Part shown: positions 1 to 11,600 of the stretch, one piece after another
How positions within the stretch are numbered: the first letter of the stretch is position 1
How the letters are laid out: the number at the start of each line of letters is the position of its first letter
Source: Halesus radiatus
Lineage: Eukaryota > Arthropoda > Insecta > Trichoptera > Limnephilidae
Assembly: GCA_022606495.2 (NCBI GenBank)
Contig: JAHDVE020007959.1
Location: 248,001 to 312,000, forward strand
Length of the DNA stretch: 64,000 nt
Direction of reading: 5' to 3'
Translations under genes and position numbers: made by a program
The notes under the pieces: model-generated
Told to the model about the DNA's origin: nothing
Seen by the model: only the letters and a program-made list of their open reading frames with translations
The model's database searches: none

Positions 1-2076
1 GATTTTATTCCTGTAGCGGAGGCAAATGGTTTAATTTCTACATTAGGCATGTGGGTTTTAGAACAAGCATTAAAACAAGTAAAGGAGTGGGGTCTAGATA
101 ACATTGATAAATTTCTCTTAGAGGTAAATATTTCACCCGTTCAACTAACTACTCAGAATTTAGATTGGCATATTGTGAGTATGTTGGATAAATACAAGTT
201 TCCACCTACCTGTTTATGTTTGGAAATCACAGAATCCAGTGAACTAAGCTTCTCGAAGCATACAAGAAAAGTTATTAATCGACTTAGAGAAATAGGCGTG
301 GTTCTTGCTTTAGATGATTTTGGAACTGGATATGCCTCAATAAATATATTACATAAACTTCCTATTCAAATATTAAAAACGGATCGAAGCTTAATTCAGG
401 GTATGGAGCATGATGTTCATCTACAGCGATTATTTTACATTATGGTAGAACTTGCTCAAGCATCTGATATGAGAATTATAGCTGAAGGGGTAGAAAATGA
501 TTTTCAAGCTAAATTTCTTTTAAAACAAGGAGCTGACTATTTTCAGGGTTACCTTTTCTCCGAGCCCCTTAGCAGTGAGCAGATGGAAAAAAACCTTGAT
601 AATTTTTATCACCCAATGGCTTATTTGGTTTCTTTTGGTTATGATAAATTTGATATCTCTACCTTTCAAGATGTTAGATGGGAGGCGGAATTAAATCCAA
701 CTCTTTATAAAATAATTAATAAATGTTTAAAAGATATTTATAAGAACACTAATGGAGAAAAAGCAATTGATTTGGCTCTGGAAATTATAGGAAGTTCTTT
801 GGAAATTAGTCGTGCCTATGTATTTTTAAAAAATCCAGATGAAACATACTCCAATACCAATGAATGGTGTGCAGCAGAAATATCGCCTGAAAAAAATGGG
901 CTACAACATATAGCAATTGACCAATTATACCCAGAGTGGACCAAAGCTCTTAAGGAAGATGGAATGTTGGTCTCATCCAATATACAGACTCTTAGAGTTG
1001 AACTTTATGATATACTAAATGCTCAGGGAATAAAAGCCGTTGTGGAATTTTCAATCTGGAAAGAGGGAGAACTTTATGGATTTGTAGGATTTGATGATTG
1101 TGTAGATAAACATTATTGGACCCGTGAAGAAGTCCAAATGCTCCATACACTAACAGGTATTATAACATCAAGTATTAATAAAGTATGGTTGGAACGGGAA
1201 GTGAAAGACCAAATACATATACGTGAAAATATATTAAATAATATGGATACACTTATATATGTATCAGATATAGAAACAAATGAGATTTTATTTGCCAACT
1301 CTGAAACTAGCAAATTGTTTTCGGATAAGGTTGTAAAGGGGAGTATTTGTTGGGAAGTGTTACAAAATCGTACAGAGAAGTGTGATTTTTGTCCAATTCC
1401 CTATTTACTAGAGAATCCAGGACAACCTTATCAATGGGAGCATTTTAATGAGGTAACAAAACATTTCTATAGAATAAAGGATATTTTAATCCCTTGGCTA
1501 AACAATAAGATAGTACATCTTGAATATGCAGAAGATATTACAGAACTGAAACGTTATCAAAATCAGCTGGAGTTTTATGCATCAACAGATATGTTGACCA
1601 TGTCACTGACTAGAGCTTCTTTTTTAACAGAACTCAAGATAATGTTAGATTATACAAATGAAGGTGAATTTCCAACCTCAATAATTTTTATTGATATAGA
1701 TGGTCTTAAAAATGAAAATGATACCAATGGCCATGATGCTGGAGACCGTTTGATTGCCAAAATTGTAAAAGAACTAAAAAAGAGTATTAGGAACACTGAT
1801 AAACTTGGAAGGTATGGTGGTGATGAATTTGTCATTGCCATGTTTAAATGTTCAAAGGAGCAAGCTGAAAGGAGAATGGAGGAAGCTTTAGTCAATTTTA
1901 AGCAAATGATATATGAAGAAAGAGGTAATCATAATTTGGGTTTTAGCTTTGGAGTAGTTCAAAATAATGAGATTCCTTTTTCTTTTGCAACAGATTATAT
2001 GAACAAATTGATTGATATAGCGGATAAAAGAATGTTTGAACGAAAGAGGGATGGGAAACTGAGCATTAGTGATTAG
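1..2076 (+). CDS. EAL-GAF-PAS-GGDEF cyclic-di-GMP turnover protein (5' partial)
   Basis: The reading frame is open from base 1, so the N-terminus lies outside the window; the ATG at 49 is internal to the EAL domain. Visible EAL signatures are DFIPVAEANG at the edge, LEITES, DDFGTGYAS (about 313-339), KTDRS and IAEGVE, so the phosphodiesterase fold looks competent, although the EAL tripeptide itself is upstream. A GAF-like region (about 720-1180) and a PAS-like region with several cysteines (about 1200-1550) follow. A C-terminal GGDEF domain has NDTNGHDAGD and an intact RYGGDEF (about 1808-1830). The protein is predicted to hydrolyse and/or synthesise cyclic-di-GMP in response to a signal. The order EAL first, GGDEF last is the reverse of the common one. 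Which activity dominates cannot be told. Confidence 0.9.
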   Translation, partial: DFIPVAEANGLISTLGMWVLEQALKQVKEWGLDNIDKFLLEVNISPVQLTTQNLDWHIVSMLDKYKFPPTCLCLEITESSELSFSKHTRKVINRLREIGVVLALDDFGTGYASINILHKLPIQILKTDRSLIQGMEHDVHLQRLFYIMVELAQASDMRIIAEGVENDFQAKFLLKQGADYFQGYLFSEPLSSEQMEKNLDNFYHPMAYLVSFGYDKFDISTFQDVRWEAELNPTLYKIINKCLKDIYKNTNGEKAIDLALEIIGSSLEISRAYVFLKNPDETYSNTNEWCAAEISPEKNGLQHIAIDQLYPEWTKALKEDGMLVSSNIQTLRVELYDILNAQGIKAVVEFSIWKEGELYGFVGFDDCVDKHYWTREEVQMLHTLTGIITSSINKVWLEREVKDQIHIRENILNNMDTLIYVSDIETNEILFANSETSKLFSDKVVKGSICWEVLQNRTEKCDFCPIPYLLENPGQPYQWEHFNEVTKHFYRIKDILIPWLNNKIVHLEYAEDITELKRYQNQLEFYASTDMLTMSLTRASFLTELKIMLDYTNEGEFPTSIIFIDIDGLKNENDTNGHDAGDRLIAKIVKELKKSIRNTDKLGRYGGDEFVIAMFKCSKEQAERRMEEALVNFKQMIYEERGNHNLGFSFGVVQNNEIPFSFATDYMNKLIDIADKRMFERKRDGKLSISD

Positions 2077-2082
2077 GAGGGA

Positions 2083-2119
2083 TGAGCGATTCTGTAAATT
2101 AGGTCGCTTATTTTTTTGT
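2083..2119 (+). terminator. Rho-independent terminator of the EAL/GGDEF gene
   Basis: TGAGCGA (2083-2089) pairs with TCGCTTA (2104-2110, one G-U pair) and is followed by seven T residues. It lies 7 bases after the stop codon. Confidence 0.75.
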
Positions 2120-2141
2120 CGAAAATAGTGTTAAAATTGTA

Positions 2142-2170
2142 TTGACAATTAAGAAAATTCATTATATAAT
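2142..2170 (+). promoter_or_regulatory. Consensus promoter of the tRNA-Pro/tRNA-Glu unit
   Basis: TTGACA (2142-2147) and TATAAT (2165-2170) are separated by exactly 17 bases. This is a perfect sigma-A-type promoter 16 bases before tRNA-Pro, as expected for a stable RNA unit. Confidence 0.9.
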
Positions 2171-2186
2171 AAAATTCGAATCGCAA

Positions 2187-2260
2187 CGAGGCGTGGCTCA
2201 GTTTGGTAGAGCGTCGCGTTCGGGACGCGGAGGTCGTGGGTTCAAATCCCGTCGCCTCGG
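2187..2260 (+). tRNA. tRNA-Pro (anticodon CGG)
   Basis: The acceptor arms CGAGGCG (2187-2193) and CGCCTCG (2253-2259) pair fully. The anticodon loop TTCGGGA places CGG at 2221-2223. The T-loop is GTTCAAATC. No CCA is encoded after the discriminator G, so it must be added after transcription. Confidence 0.95.
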
Positions 2261-2276
2261 TAGTATTTATTTTTAT

Positions 2277-2348
2277 GGTCCGTTGGTCAAGCGGTTAAGA
2301 CGCTGCCCTCTCACGGCGGAAACAGGGGTTCGATTCCCCTACGGACTA
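2277..2348 (+). tRNA. tRNA-Glu (anticodon CTC)
   Basis: The acceptor arms GGTCCGT (2277-2283) and ACGGACT (2341-2347) pair. The anticodon loop CTCTCAC carries CTC at 2310-2312. The T-arm is AGGGGTTCGATTCCCCT. No CCA is encoded. It is only 16 bases after tRNA-Pro and shares its promoter. Confidence 0.95.
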
Positions 2349-2352
2349 TTAC

Positions 2353-2403
2353 AAAAAGCCTAAAGCATATTAGTAAACTTTAATATACTTTAGGCTTTTT
2401 TTG
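2353..2403 (+). terminator. Terminator of the tRNA unit
   Basis: AAAAAGCCTAAAG (2353-2365) is the inverted partner of CTTTAGGCTTTTT (2388-2400), and T residues follow. It lies just after tRNA-Glu. Confidence 0.9.
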
Positions 2404-2455
2404 TTATTTATTTCCATATACTTGTCAATTTATCTCCTCATTTACAAAATAAGGC

Positions 2456-2484
2456 TTGTAGAATAAATCAAATTTTGCTATACT
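2456..2484 (+). promoter_or_regulatory. Probable promoter of the giant surface protein gene
   Basis: TTGTAG (2456-2461), a 17-base spacer and TATACT (2479-2484) lie about 150 bases before the start codon. The leader that follows contains an 18-base direct repeat (2531-2548 and 2620-2637) that includes the ribosome-binding site. Confidence 0.55.
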
Positions 2485-2635
2485 AATAGCATAGTAGACT
2501 GGTATGAAATAGACACTGCTAAATTCAAGTAGAAAGGAAAGAAAATATACGATTCATAATGTTAATATACTAAAAGCAGAGCAATGTTATATGGAATTGC
2601 GAATTTATAAATAAAAAACAGAAAGGAAAGAAAAT

Positions 2636-5600
2636 ATGCCATACAAAATGTTTAAAAAAATTATAGTATACTTACTGATTTTAAGTATGGCTACACCTAT
2701 GCTATCACCAATAGCTACCCATGCAAGTACACCAACTGACGTTTCTAATCGTGCAGTCATAAACAGTTCCAATGCACCAAATTATGGTCAACTGTCTGCA
2801 GTTAAATTCGTGGAAGTTGGGAATGCCTATTTAGGAGGAGTTGGTCTAGATTCTGAGGGTAATGTATGGTCTTGGGGCTGGAATCAACATGGTCAATTAG
2901 GCATGGGTAAAACCTATGCTCAAGAATTCTATGCAGGAGGTATGGTTCGAATTCCCTATTTTGTGGGTAAGAATATTATTCATGTTTCCGCAGGATACCA
3001 TTTTTTTACAGCATTAGATAATCAGGGAAATGTATATGCCTGGGGGCATAATGGGGCTGGTCAGGCTGGTAAAACGGGGGCAGATGCTGGAAGTGGGTCT
3101 GGAATCAACCTTCCAGTAAAGGTACAAAATTTACCTAACGATATTGTTTCTATAGCCAGCAATAATGGCTATTTGGATAATGGGTTTAATATGGCCTTGG
3201 ATTCCAGTGGAAATGCGTGGTTATGGGGAGATAATATTTACGGTCAACTTGGTCAGAGTGGTACCGTAACAAACACCTATATTCCCAAAAAAGTTTCTTT
3301 AGGTGTAAAGATAAAGAAAATTGTAGGTGGCTGGTCTCATGTACTCGCTTTGGATGAGAATGGTGATGTTTGGTCATGGGGGTCCAACACCTATAGTCAA
3401 TTGGGACGTACAGGATCTGCAACACCAGCCAAAGTAACAAAATCAGCAGGTATGGCTAAGATAACTGATATTGATACAAGCTATTTTATCAGTCTAGCAA
3501 GAGATGAAAATGGTAATGTGTGGCAATGGGGACAGGTATATGGAACAGGTGCTGGAACCGCTTCTTATACTAACTATGCAACCCCTGTAAAGTTAGATAT
3601 TAGCAGCTCGGAAATTAGCACAATAGGATATACTCCCATAGCTCAGTCTGTTTCGGCAGGAGAAAGTGTTAGCTATTTTATAGATCAATATGGACGCCCT
3701 TGGTCTTGGGGGAGTGGTCGATATAATGGGTTTGGACGTGAGGGTGGATATATTACCTCACAGCTTGCAACAACAAAAGTCGCTATTCAGCAACCAAAAG
3801 TAATTGGGGATGGGGATACCCAGTTATATGATACTGATCCCAAAACACCAGCAAATGGAGCCCAAAAGAACAGAGGCGGAAACTATGGTGGTTATGGTTT
3901 TAATCAATTACATCCTACTGTATATGATGATAAATACAAAGATAAGCCACAAGATGATGTTTGGAAAAACTTGGCGCTTAAACCAATTCCTCGTGTAGCA
4001 AAGATTTACGGATCAAGAAGTGCTTATACTTTATTGGATACAGATGGTAACATTTATCGTTGGGCTTATGATGGTTCTGGTTCTGTTGCATGGGGATGGG
4101 ATTATGAAAGTCAGTATGATCAGAATGGAAACTTAACCGATGGGTTATATGACCGTTATCTTTATGAAGTAATGTACATGCGTGGCGCTCCAACAGTAGA
4201 TCCCATTTCTATATCAGTTAGAAAGTCATTACAAAAAATATATCAAACGGCAAATAATACAACTACGGATACCGTTGTTATTGATGCAAAAATTCCTGCG
4301 CTGGTTTATAGTGCAGCCATGAATATTACGGTTCGTCCAGAATTACAGGAAATGAAATATGTATTTATTCCATATAACACTAGTAATTCTGATTTTAATA
4401 TTGAAGATTTTACAGATGAAGATTTTGCACGAGCATATAATAGTGGTATTTATACAACTGGTAATCTTGTTCCCAATGTAATATTGGCCACTGGAGAGGT
4501 GCAAAATATATCAAGATCATTTGATGTAAGTGGAAATGGTAAAGTTTGGATAATGTCAAAGGATAAAGCATATGGCCGTATCCTATTCCATAAAAACACA
4601 TACTTAATTGATAACTTTTATACACCAGTTAAGATGGAACATCAGGGTATTGGTCAAGTACCAAGTCTGGCTGACACAACAATTTACCCTGCCACATCAC
4701 AAAATGTAGAAAAGTTAAATGCAGCAAATGACACTTCCACAGATTATGGTATCCCACTTGATGCACTAGGAAATGTGATTTCTAATCCTTATTTTGGATA
4801 CGATAAAGTGAAAGTTACAAAATATGGCACACTTCCAAATGGGGGAGACAATTTTTGGCTATTTAAATCCAACCAGAGTTCAAGTGTAACTTATGAACTT
4901 AATAATAATAGTTTTACAGTAACATCACCCTATATTCATGACTTTTATTATGAAAGAAATCCTGAGAATTGGGTAACCATATCTTATGATAGTGAAGATG
5001 TGGCATCTGGTTTAGAGTTAAGCAATTTTACCATGCCTAATAATCCAGAGGTGGTTCAGAAAAATGTGGAGATTACAAGAACTCCTCCACAGATTGATGA
5101 TTATGTATTAATTGGATATAAGATAGATGGAAGCAGTGTTCTTTATGATCTAGACGATATTGGAGATTTTGTATATACTCCTACTGCCAATACCAATGTC
5201 ACTTTTGTATATGGGCAAAGAGATTTAGAGGCTGATAAGCAAGTAAGTGATGCATCCGGAGATGGAATTGCCTCACCAGGTGAAGAGCTAACTTATACAA
5301 TCACCTTTAGCAATACTGGTACTGCAGTTGAGACCAATGTGATGGTTAAAGATACATTAAATAGTTTATTACCTTATATCAATGATCCTACAAACAATGT
5401 TGTTACTATTGATAATGATGGAATTGAAAGTACAAAAACTGTTCAGAATCTGATTGATGGATTTACCATTAATAGAATAACTGTAGGCAAGACAGTTAAA
5501 ATTTCATTTGATGTAATAGTAAAATCCGACCTAGATGTTGAAACAGTAAAATTTCTTAAAAATGATGTAAATATAGGTGATAAAGAAGCTTCCAGTACAT

Positions 5601-8600
5601 TACCAACAGGTAAAGTAGATTTAAAAAGCTTCAAATATGTCTATGATACAAATGGAGATGAAATCGCTGCACCCGGAGAGGTTTTGAGTTACAACATTAA
5701 AACTACAAATGAAGGAACAGCAACTGCGAATAACATAGTAATTAAGGATGCATTAGAAAATGTATTACCTTATATTGAAGATCCTTTAAATAATACTGTA
5801 TTAGTTAATGTGGATGGAGTAATTATTCTTAAAACAGTTACAGATTTAATTGCAGGATTTACAATTGACAAATTGGAAGCCGGAAAGACGGTAAAGATTG
5901 ATTTTATTGTAACAATAAAGGGAGATTTAGATGTAAGTACTGTAAATACACTTGTAAACACTGCTACCATAGGGAATACTAATCCTGAAGTGGAAATTTC
6001 AGTAGGCAAAGTGGATTTAGAGAGTAATAAAGTAGTAGTGGATGCCAGTGAAGATGGGATAGCATCTCCTGGAGAAGAATTAAAGTATACAATCACTTCT
6101 GTAAATAAAGGTGATGCAACTGCCAATTATGTTGTTATCAAGGATACTCTTGAACAAGTTTTGCCATATGTTAATGATACAAGCGAAACAGTTGTTTATG
6201 TGAATGCTGGGGAAACCATTTATACAAAAACTGTTTCTCAATTAATTGCAGGATTTACCATTGATAAGTTGGAAAAGGATCAGACAGTCACCATAACATT
6301 TAGTGTAACTGTAAAGTCCGATTTAGACCTAGACTCAGTAACTTTCATTGGCAATCAAGCAACCATAGGCACAACCACACCAGAAATTGAAATTCCTACC
6401 GGAACAGTAACCTTAGAAAGTGAAAAAACTGTAGTAGATGCTAGTGGAGATGGAGTGGCCGAACCAGGAGAAGTATTGACATATACCATTACTTCAACCA
6501 ATACCGGAAAAGCAACTGCTAAAAACATATTAATTCAGGATGCTTTAGGAACTGTGCTTCCATATGTAGAAGATACCAGTAATATTACAGTTACTGTCAA
6601 TGTAGCAGGAGTAGAAACTACAAAAACCATAGCAGAATTAATTGCCGGATTTACAATAGATCAGTTAGAAAAGGATCAGACAGTCACCATCACCTTTAGT
6701 GTCACTGTAAGATCTGATTTAGACTTAGAAATGGTAACATCTATTGCAAATAAAGCTACCATAGGTGAAACTGAACCAGAAATTGAAATTCCTACTGGAA
6801 ACGTAGTTTTAGAAAGTAATAAAATTGTAGCAGATGCTAACGGAGATGGAGTAGCAGCTCCAAGTGAAGAATTGACATATACCATTACTTCAATCAATAC
6901 CGGAAAGGCAACCGCTAAAAACATACTAATTCAGGATGCTTTAGAAACCGTACTTCCATATGTAGAAGATACCAGCACAGTCATTGTTACAATCAATGTA
7001 GCAGGAGTAGAAACTACAAAAACCATAGCAGATTTAATAGCAGGATTCACAATAGATCAGTTAGAAAAGAATCAAACAGTCACCATCACCTTTAGCGTCA
7101 CTGTAAAATCCGATTTAGACCTAGTAATGGTAACATCCATTGCCAATCAAGCGACTATAGGCGAAACAACACCAGAGATTGAAATTCCAACCGGAACTGT
7201 AACTTTAGAAAGTGACAAAACCGTAGTAGATGCCAATCGAGATGGAGTAGCAGCACCTGGGGAAGAACTAACGTATACCATTACTTCAACCAACACTGGG
7301 AATGCCACAGCGAATAATGTATTAATTCAAGATACATTAGAAACTGTCTTGCCATATGTGGAAAACACCAATGCAGTTGTAGTTACAGTCAACGTAGCAG
7401 GAGTAGAAACCACAAAAACCATCGCAGAATTAATTGCAGGATTTACCATTGATCAGTTAGAAAAGGATCAGACAGTCACAGTAACCTTTCGTGTCACAGT
7501 AAAATTCGATTTGGACTTAGTAAATGTAACCTCCATTGCGAATCAAGCAACCATAGGAGGAACCGCTCCAGAAATTGAAATTCCAACAGGAACCACTTCA
7601 TTAAATAGTGGGAAATCTGTAGCAGATGCCAGTGGAGATGGAGTAGCAGCACCAGGAGAAGTATTAACTTATGTGATTACTTCCACCAATGAAGGAGACG
7701 CAACTGCTCAAAACGTATTCATCCAAGATACCTTGGAAACCGCACTGCCATATGTAGAAGATACCAGTGCAGTCCTAGTAACTGTGAATGTAGCAGGAGT
7801 AGAAACCACAAGAACCATAGCAGAGTTAATTTCAGGATTTACGATTGATGAGTTAGAGAAGAACCAGACAGTCACCATTACCTTTCATGTTACTGTAAAA
7901 TCTGACTTAGACTTAGCAACAGTAACCTCCATTGCCAATCAGGCAACCATAGGAGGAACCGCTCCAGAAATTGAAATTCCAACTGGAAATACAGCATTAG
8001 ATAGTCATAAAAATGTTGCAGATACCAATGGAGATGGAGTAGCTGCACCAAGTGAAGAATTGGTATATACCATTACTTCAACCAACACAGGGAATGCAAC
8101 TGCACAAGATTTGTTCATTCAGGATACACTAAATACAGTGCTTCCATATGTAGAAGATCCATTAACAAATACAGTAACCGTAAATGTAAATGGTACCATC
8201 AGCTTTAAAACCGTAGCAGATTTAATTGCCGGATTTACAGTAGATTCACTGCAAAAAGACGAAACTGTTACCATCACCTTTCGTGTAACCGTAAAATCTG
8301 ATTTGGATCTAGAAACGGTAAGTACCATTGCCAATCAGGCAACCATAGGTGGAACCGCACCAGAGATTGAGATTCCAACAGGAACTGTAACCTTAGAAAG
8401 TGGTAAAACCGTAGTAGATGCCAGTGGAGATGGAGTAGCAGCACCAGAAGAAGTATTAACGTATACCATTACTTCAACCAATACTGGAGAAGCCACAGCA
8501 AACAACGTATTGATTCAAGATACTTTGGAAACTGTACTTCCATATGTAGAAGATATCAGCGCAGTCATTGTTACAATCAATGTAGCAGGAGTAGAAACTA

Positions 8601-11600
8601 CAAAAACCATAGCAGATTTAATAGCAGGATTCACCGTAGATCAGTTAGAAAAGAATCAGACAGTCATTGTAACCTTTAGTGTCACTGTAAGATCCAATTT
8701 AGACTTAGAAACGGTAACATCCATTGCCAACCAAGCAACTATAGGTGGAACCACACCAGAAATTGAAATTCCAACTGGAAAAGTAAACTTGGAAAGTGAT
8801 AAAACCGCAACAGATGCTAGTGGAGATGGAGTAGCAGCACCGGGTGAAGTATTAACTTATACCATTACTTCAATCAACACAGGAGATGCCACAGCAAACA
8901 ATGTATTGATTCAAGATACCTTGGCAACTGTACTTCCATATGTAGAAGATACCAGCGCAGTCATTGTTACCATCAATGTAGCGGGAGTAGAAACTACAAA
9001 AACCATAGTAGAATTAATAGCAGGATTTACAGTAGATCAGTTAGAAAAGAATCAGACAGTCACCATAACCTTTAGTGTCACTGTAAGATCTGATTTAGAC
9101 TTAGAAACGGTAACATCCATTGCCAACCAAGCAACTATAGGTGGAACCACACCAGAAATTGAAATTCCAACCGGAAACGTAAATCTGGAAAGTGCGAAAA
9201 CCGCAACAGATGCAAATGGAGATGGAGTAGCAGCTCCAAGTGAAGAATTGACATATACCATTACTTCAATCAATACTGGAAAGGCAACCGCTAAAAACAT
9301 ACTAATTAAGGATGCTTTAGAAACCGTACTTCCATATGTAGAAGATACAAGCGCAGTCCTAGTAACTGTGAATGTAGCAGGAGTAGAAACTACAAAAACC
9401 ATAGCAGAATTAATAGCAGGATTCACTGTAGATCAGTTAGAAAAGAATCAGACAGTCACCATCACCTTTAGTGTCACTGTAAAATCTGATTTAGACCTAG
9501 TAACGGTAACATCCATTGCCAATCAAGCGACTATAGGCGAAACAACACCAGAAGTTGAAATTCCAACCGGAAACGTAACTTTAGAAAGTAACAAAACCGT
9601 AGTAGATGCCAATCGAGATGGAGTAGCAGCACCAGAGGAAGAATTGACATATAGCATTACTTCAACCAACACTGGGAATGCCACAGCGAATAATGTACTC
9701 ATTCAAGATACATTAGAAACTGTATTGCCATATGTGGAAGACACCAATGCAGTTATAGTTACAGTCAACGTAGCAGGAGTAGAAACCACAAAAACCATCA
9801 CAGAATTAATTGCAGGATTCACTATTGATCAGTTAGAAAAGGATCAAAATGTCACAGTAACCTTTAGTGTCACAGTAAAATCCAATCTGGACTTGGCAAA
9901 TGTAACCTCCATTGCTAATAAAGCAACCATAGGAGGAACCGCTCCAGAAATTGAAATTCCAACAGGAACCACTTCATTAAATAGTGGGAAATCTGTAACA
10001 GATGCCAGTGGAGATGGGGTAGCAGCACCAGGAGAAGTATTAACTTATGTGATTACCTCCATCAATGAAGGAGATGCAACTGCTCAAAACGTATTCATCC
10101 AAGATACATTGGAAACCGTTCTGCCATATGTAGAAGATACAAGTGCAGTCCTAGTAACCATTAATGTAGCAGGAGTAGAAACCACAAAAACCATAGCAGA
10201 GTTAATTTCAGGATTTACTATTGATGAGTTAGAGAAGAACCAGACAGTCACCATTACCTTTAGTGTCACTGTAAAATCTGACTTAGACTTAGCAACGGTA
10301 ACCTCCATTGCCAATCAGGCAACCGTAGGAGGAACTACACCAGAAATTGAAATTCCAACTGGAAACACAACATTAGATAGTTATAAAAATGTTGCAGATA
10401 CCAATGGGGATGGAGTAGCAGCACCAGGTGAAGAGTTGGTATATACCATAACTTCAACCAACACAGGGAATGCAACCGCACAAGATCTGTTCATTCAGGA
10501 TACACTAAGTACAGTGCTTCCATATGTAGAAGATCCATTAACAAATACAGTCACTGTAAATGTAAATGGTACTATCAGCTTTAAAACCGTAGCAGATTTA
10601 ATTGCCGGATTTACAGTAGATACACTACAAAAAGAGGAAACTGTTACCATCACCTTTAGTGTAACCATAAAATCTGATTTAGATTTAGAAATGGTAAGCA
10701 CCATTGCCAATCAAGCAATCATAGGTGAGACCACACCAGAAATTGAAATTCCTACTGGAACTGTAAATTTAGAAAGTAGTAAAACCGTAATAGATGCTAG
10801 TGGAGATGGAGTAGCAGCACCAGGTGAAGTACTAACTTATAACATCACTTCAACCAATACAGGAGAAGCCACAGCAAACAATGTATTGATTCAAGATACT
10901 TTGGCAACTGTACTTCCATATGTAGAAGATACAAGCGCAGTCATTGTTACAATCAATGTAGCAGGGGTAGAAACTACAAAAACCATAGCAGAATTAATAG
11001 CAGGATTCACCGTAGATCAGTTAGAAAAGAATCAAACAATAACAGTAACCTTTAGTGTCACTGTAAAATCCGATTTAGACTTAGAAACAGTAACCTCCAT
11101 TGCTAACAAAGCAACCATAGGCGAAACTGCACCAGAAATTGAAATTCCTACTGGAAAGGTAGCCTTGGAAAGTGCTAAAACCGCAACAGATGCTAGTGGA
11201 GATGGAGTAGCAGCTCCAGGAGAAGTAATTACTTATACCATTACTTCAACCAATACAGGAGATGCCACAGCAAACAACGTATTGATTCAAGATACTTTGA
11301 CAACTGTACTTCCATATGTAGAAGATACCACCGCAGTCATTGTTACAATCAATGTAGCAGGAGTAGAAACTACAAAAACCATAGCAGAATTAATAGCAGG
11401 ATTCACCGTGGATCAGTTAGAAAAGAATCAAACAATAACAGTAACCTTTAGTGTAACTGTAAAATCTGATTTAAACCTAGAAATGGTAACATCCATTGCC
11501 AATAAAGCAACCATAGGCGAAACTGCACCAGAAATTGAAATTCCAACAGGAACCACTTCATTAAACAGTGGGAAATCTGTAACAGATGCCAGTGGAGATG

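Noticed and set aside
2142..2363. A 73-codon plus-strand frame
   Set aside because: It reads through the promoter and both tRNA genes; the tRNA structures explain the sequence.
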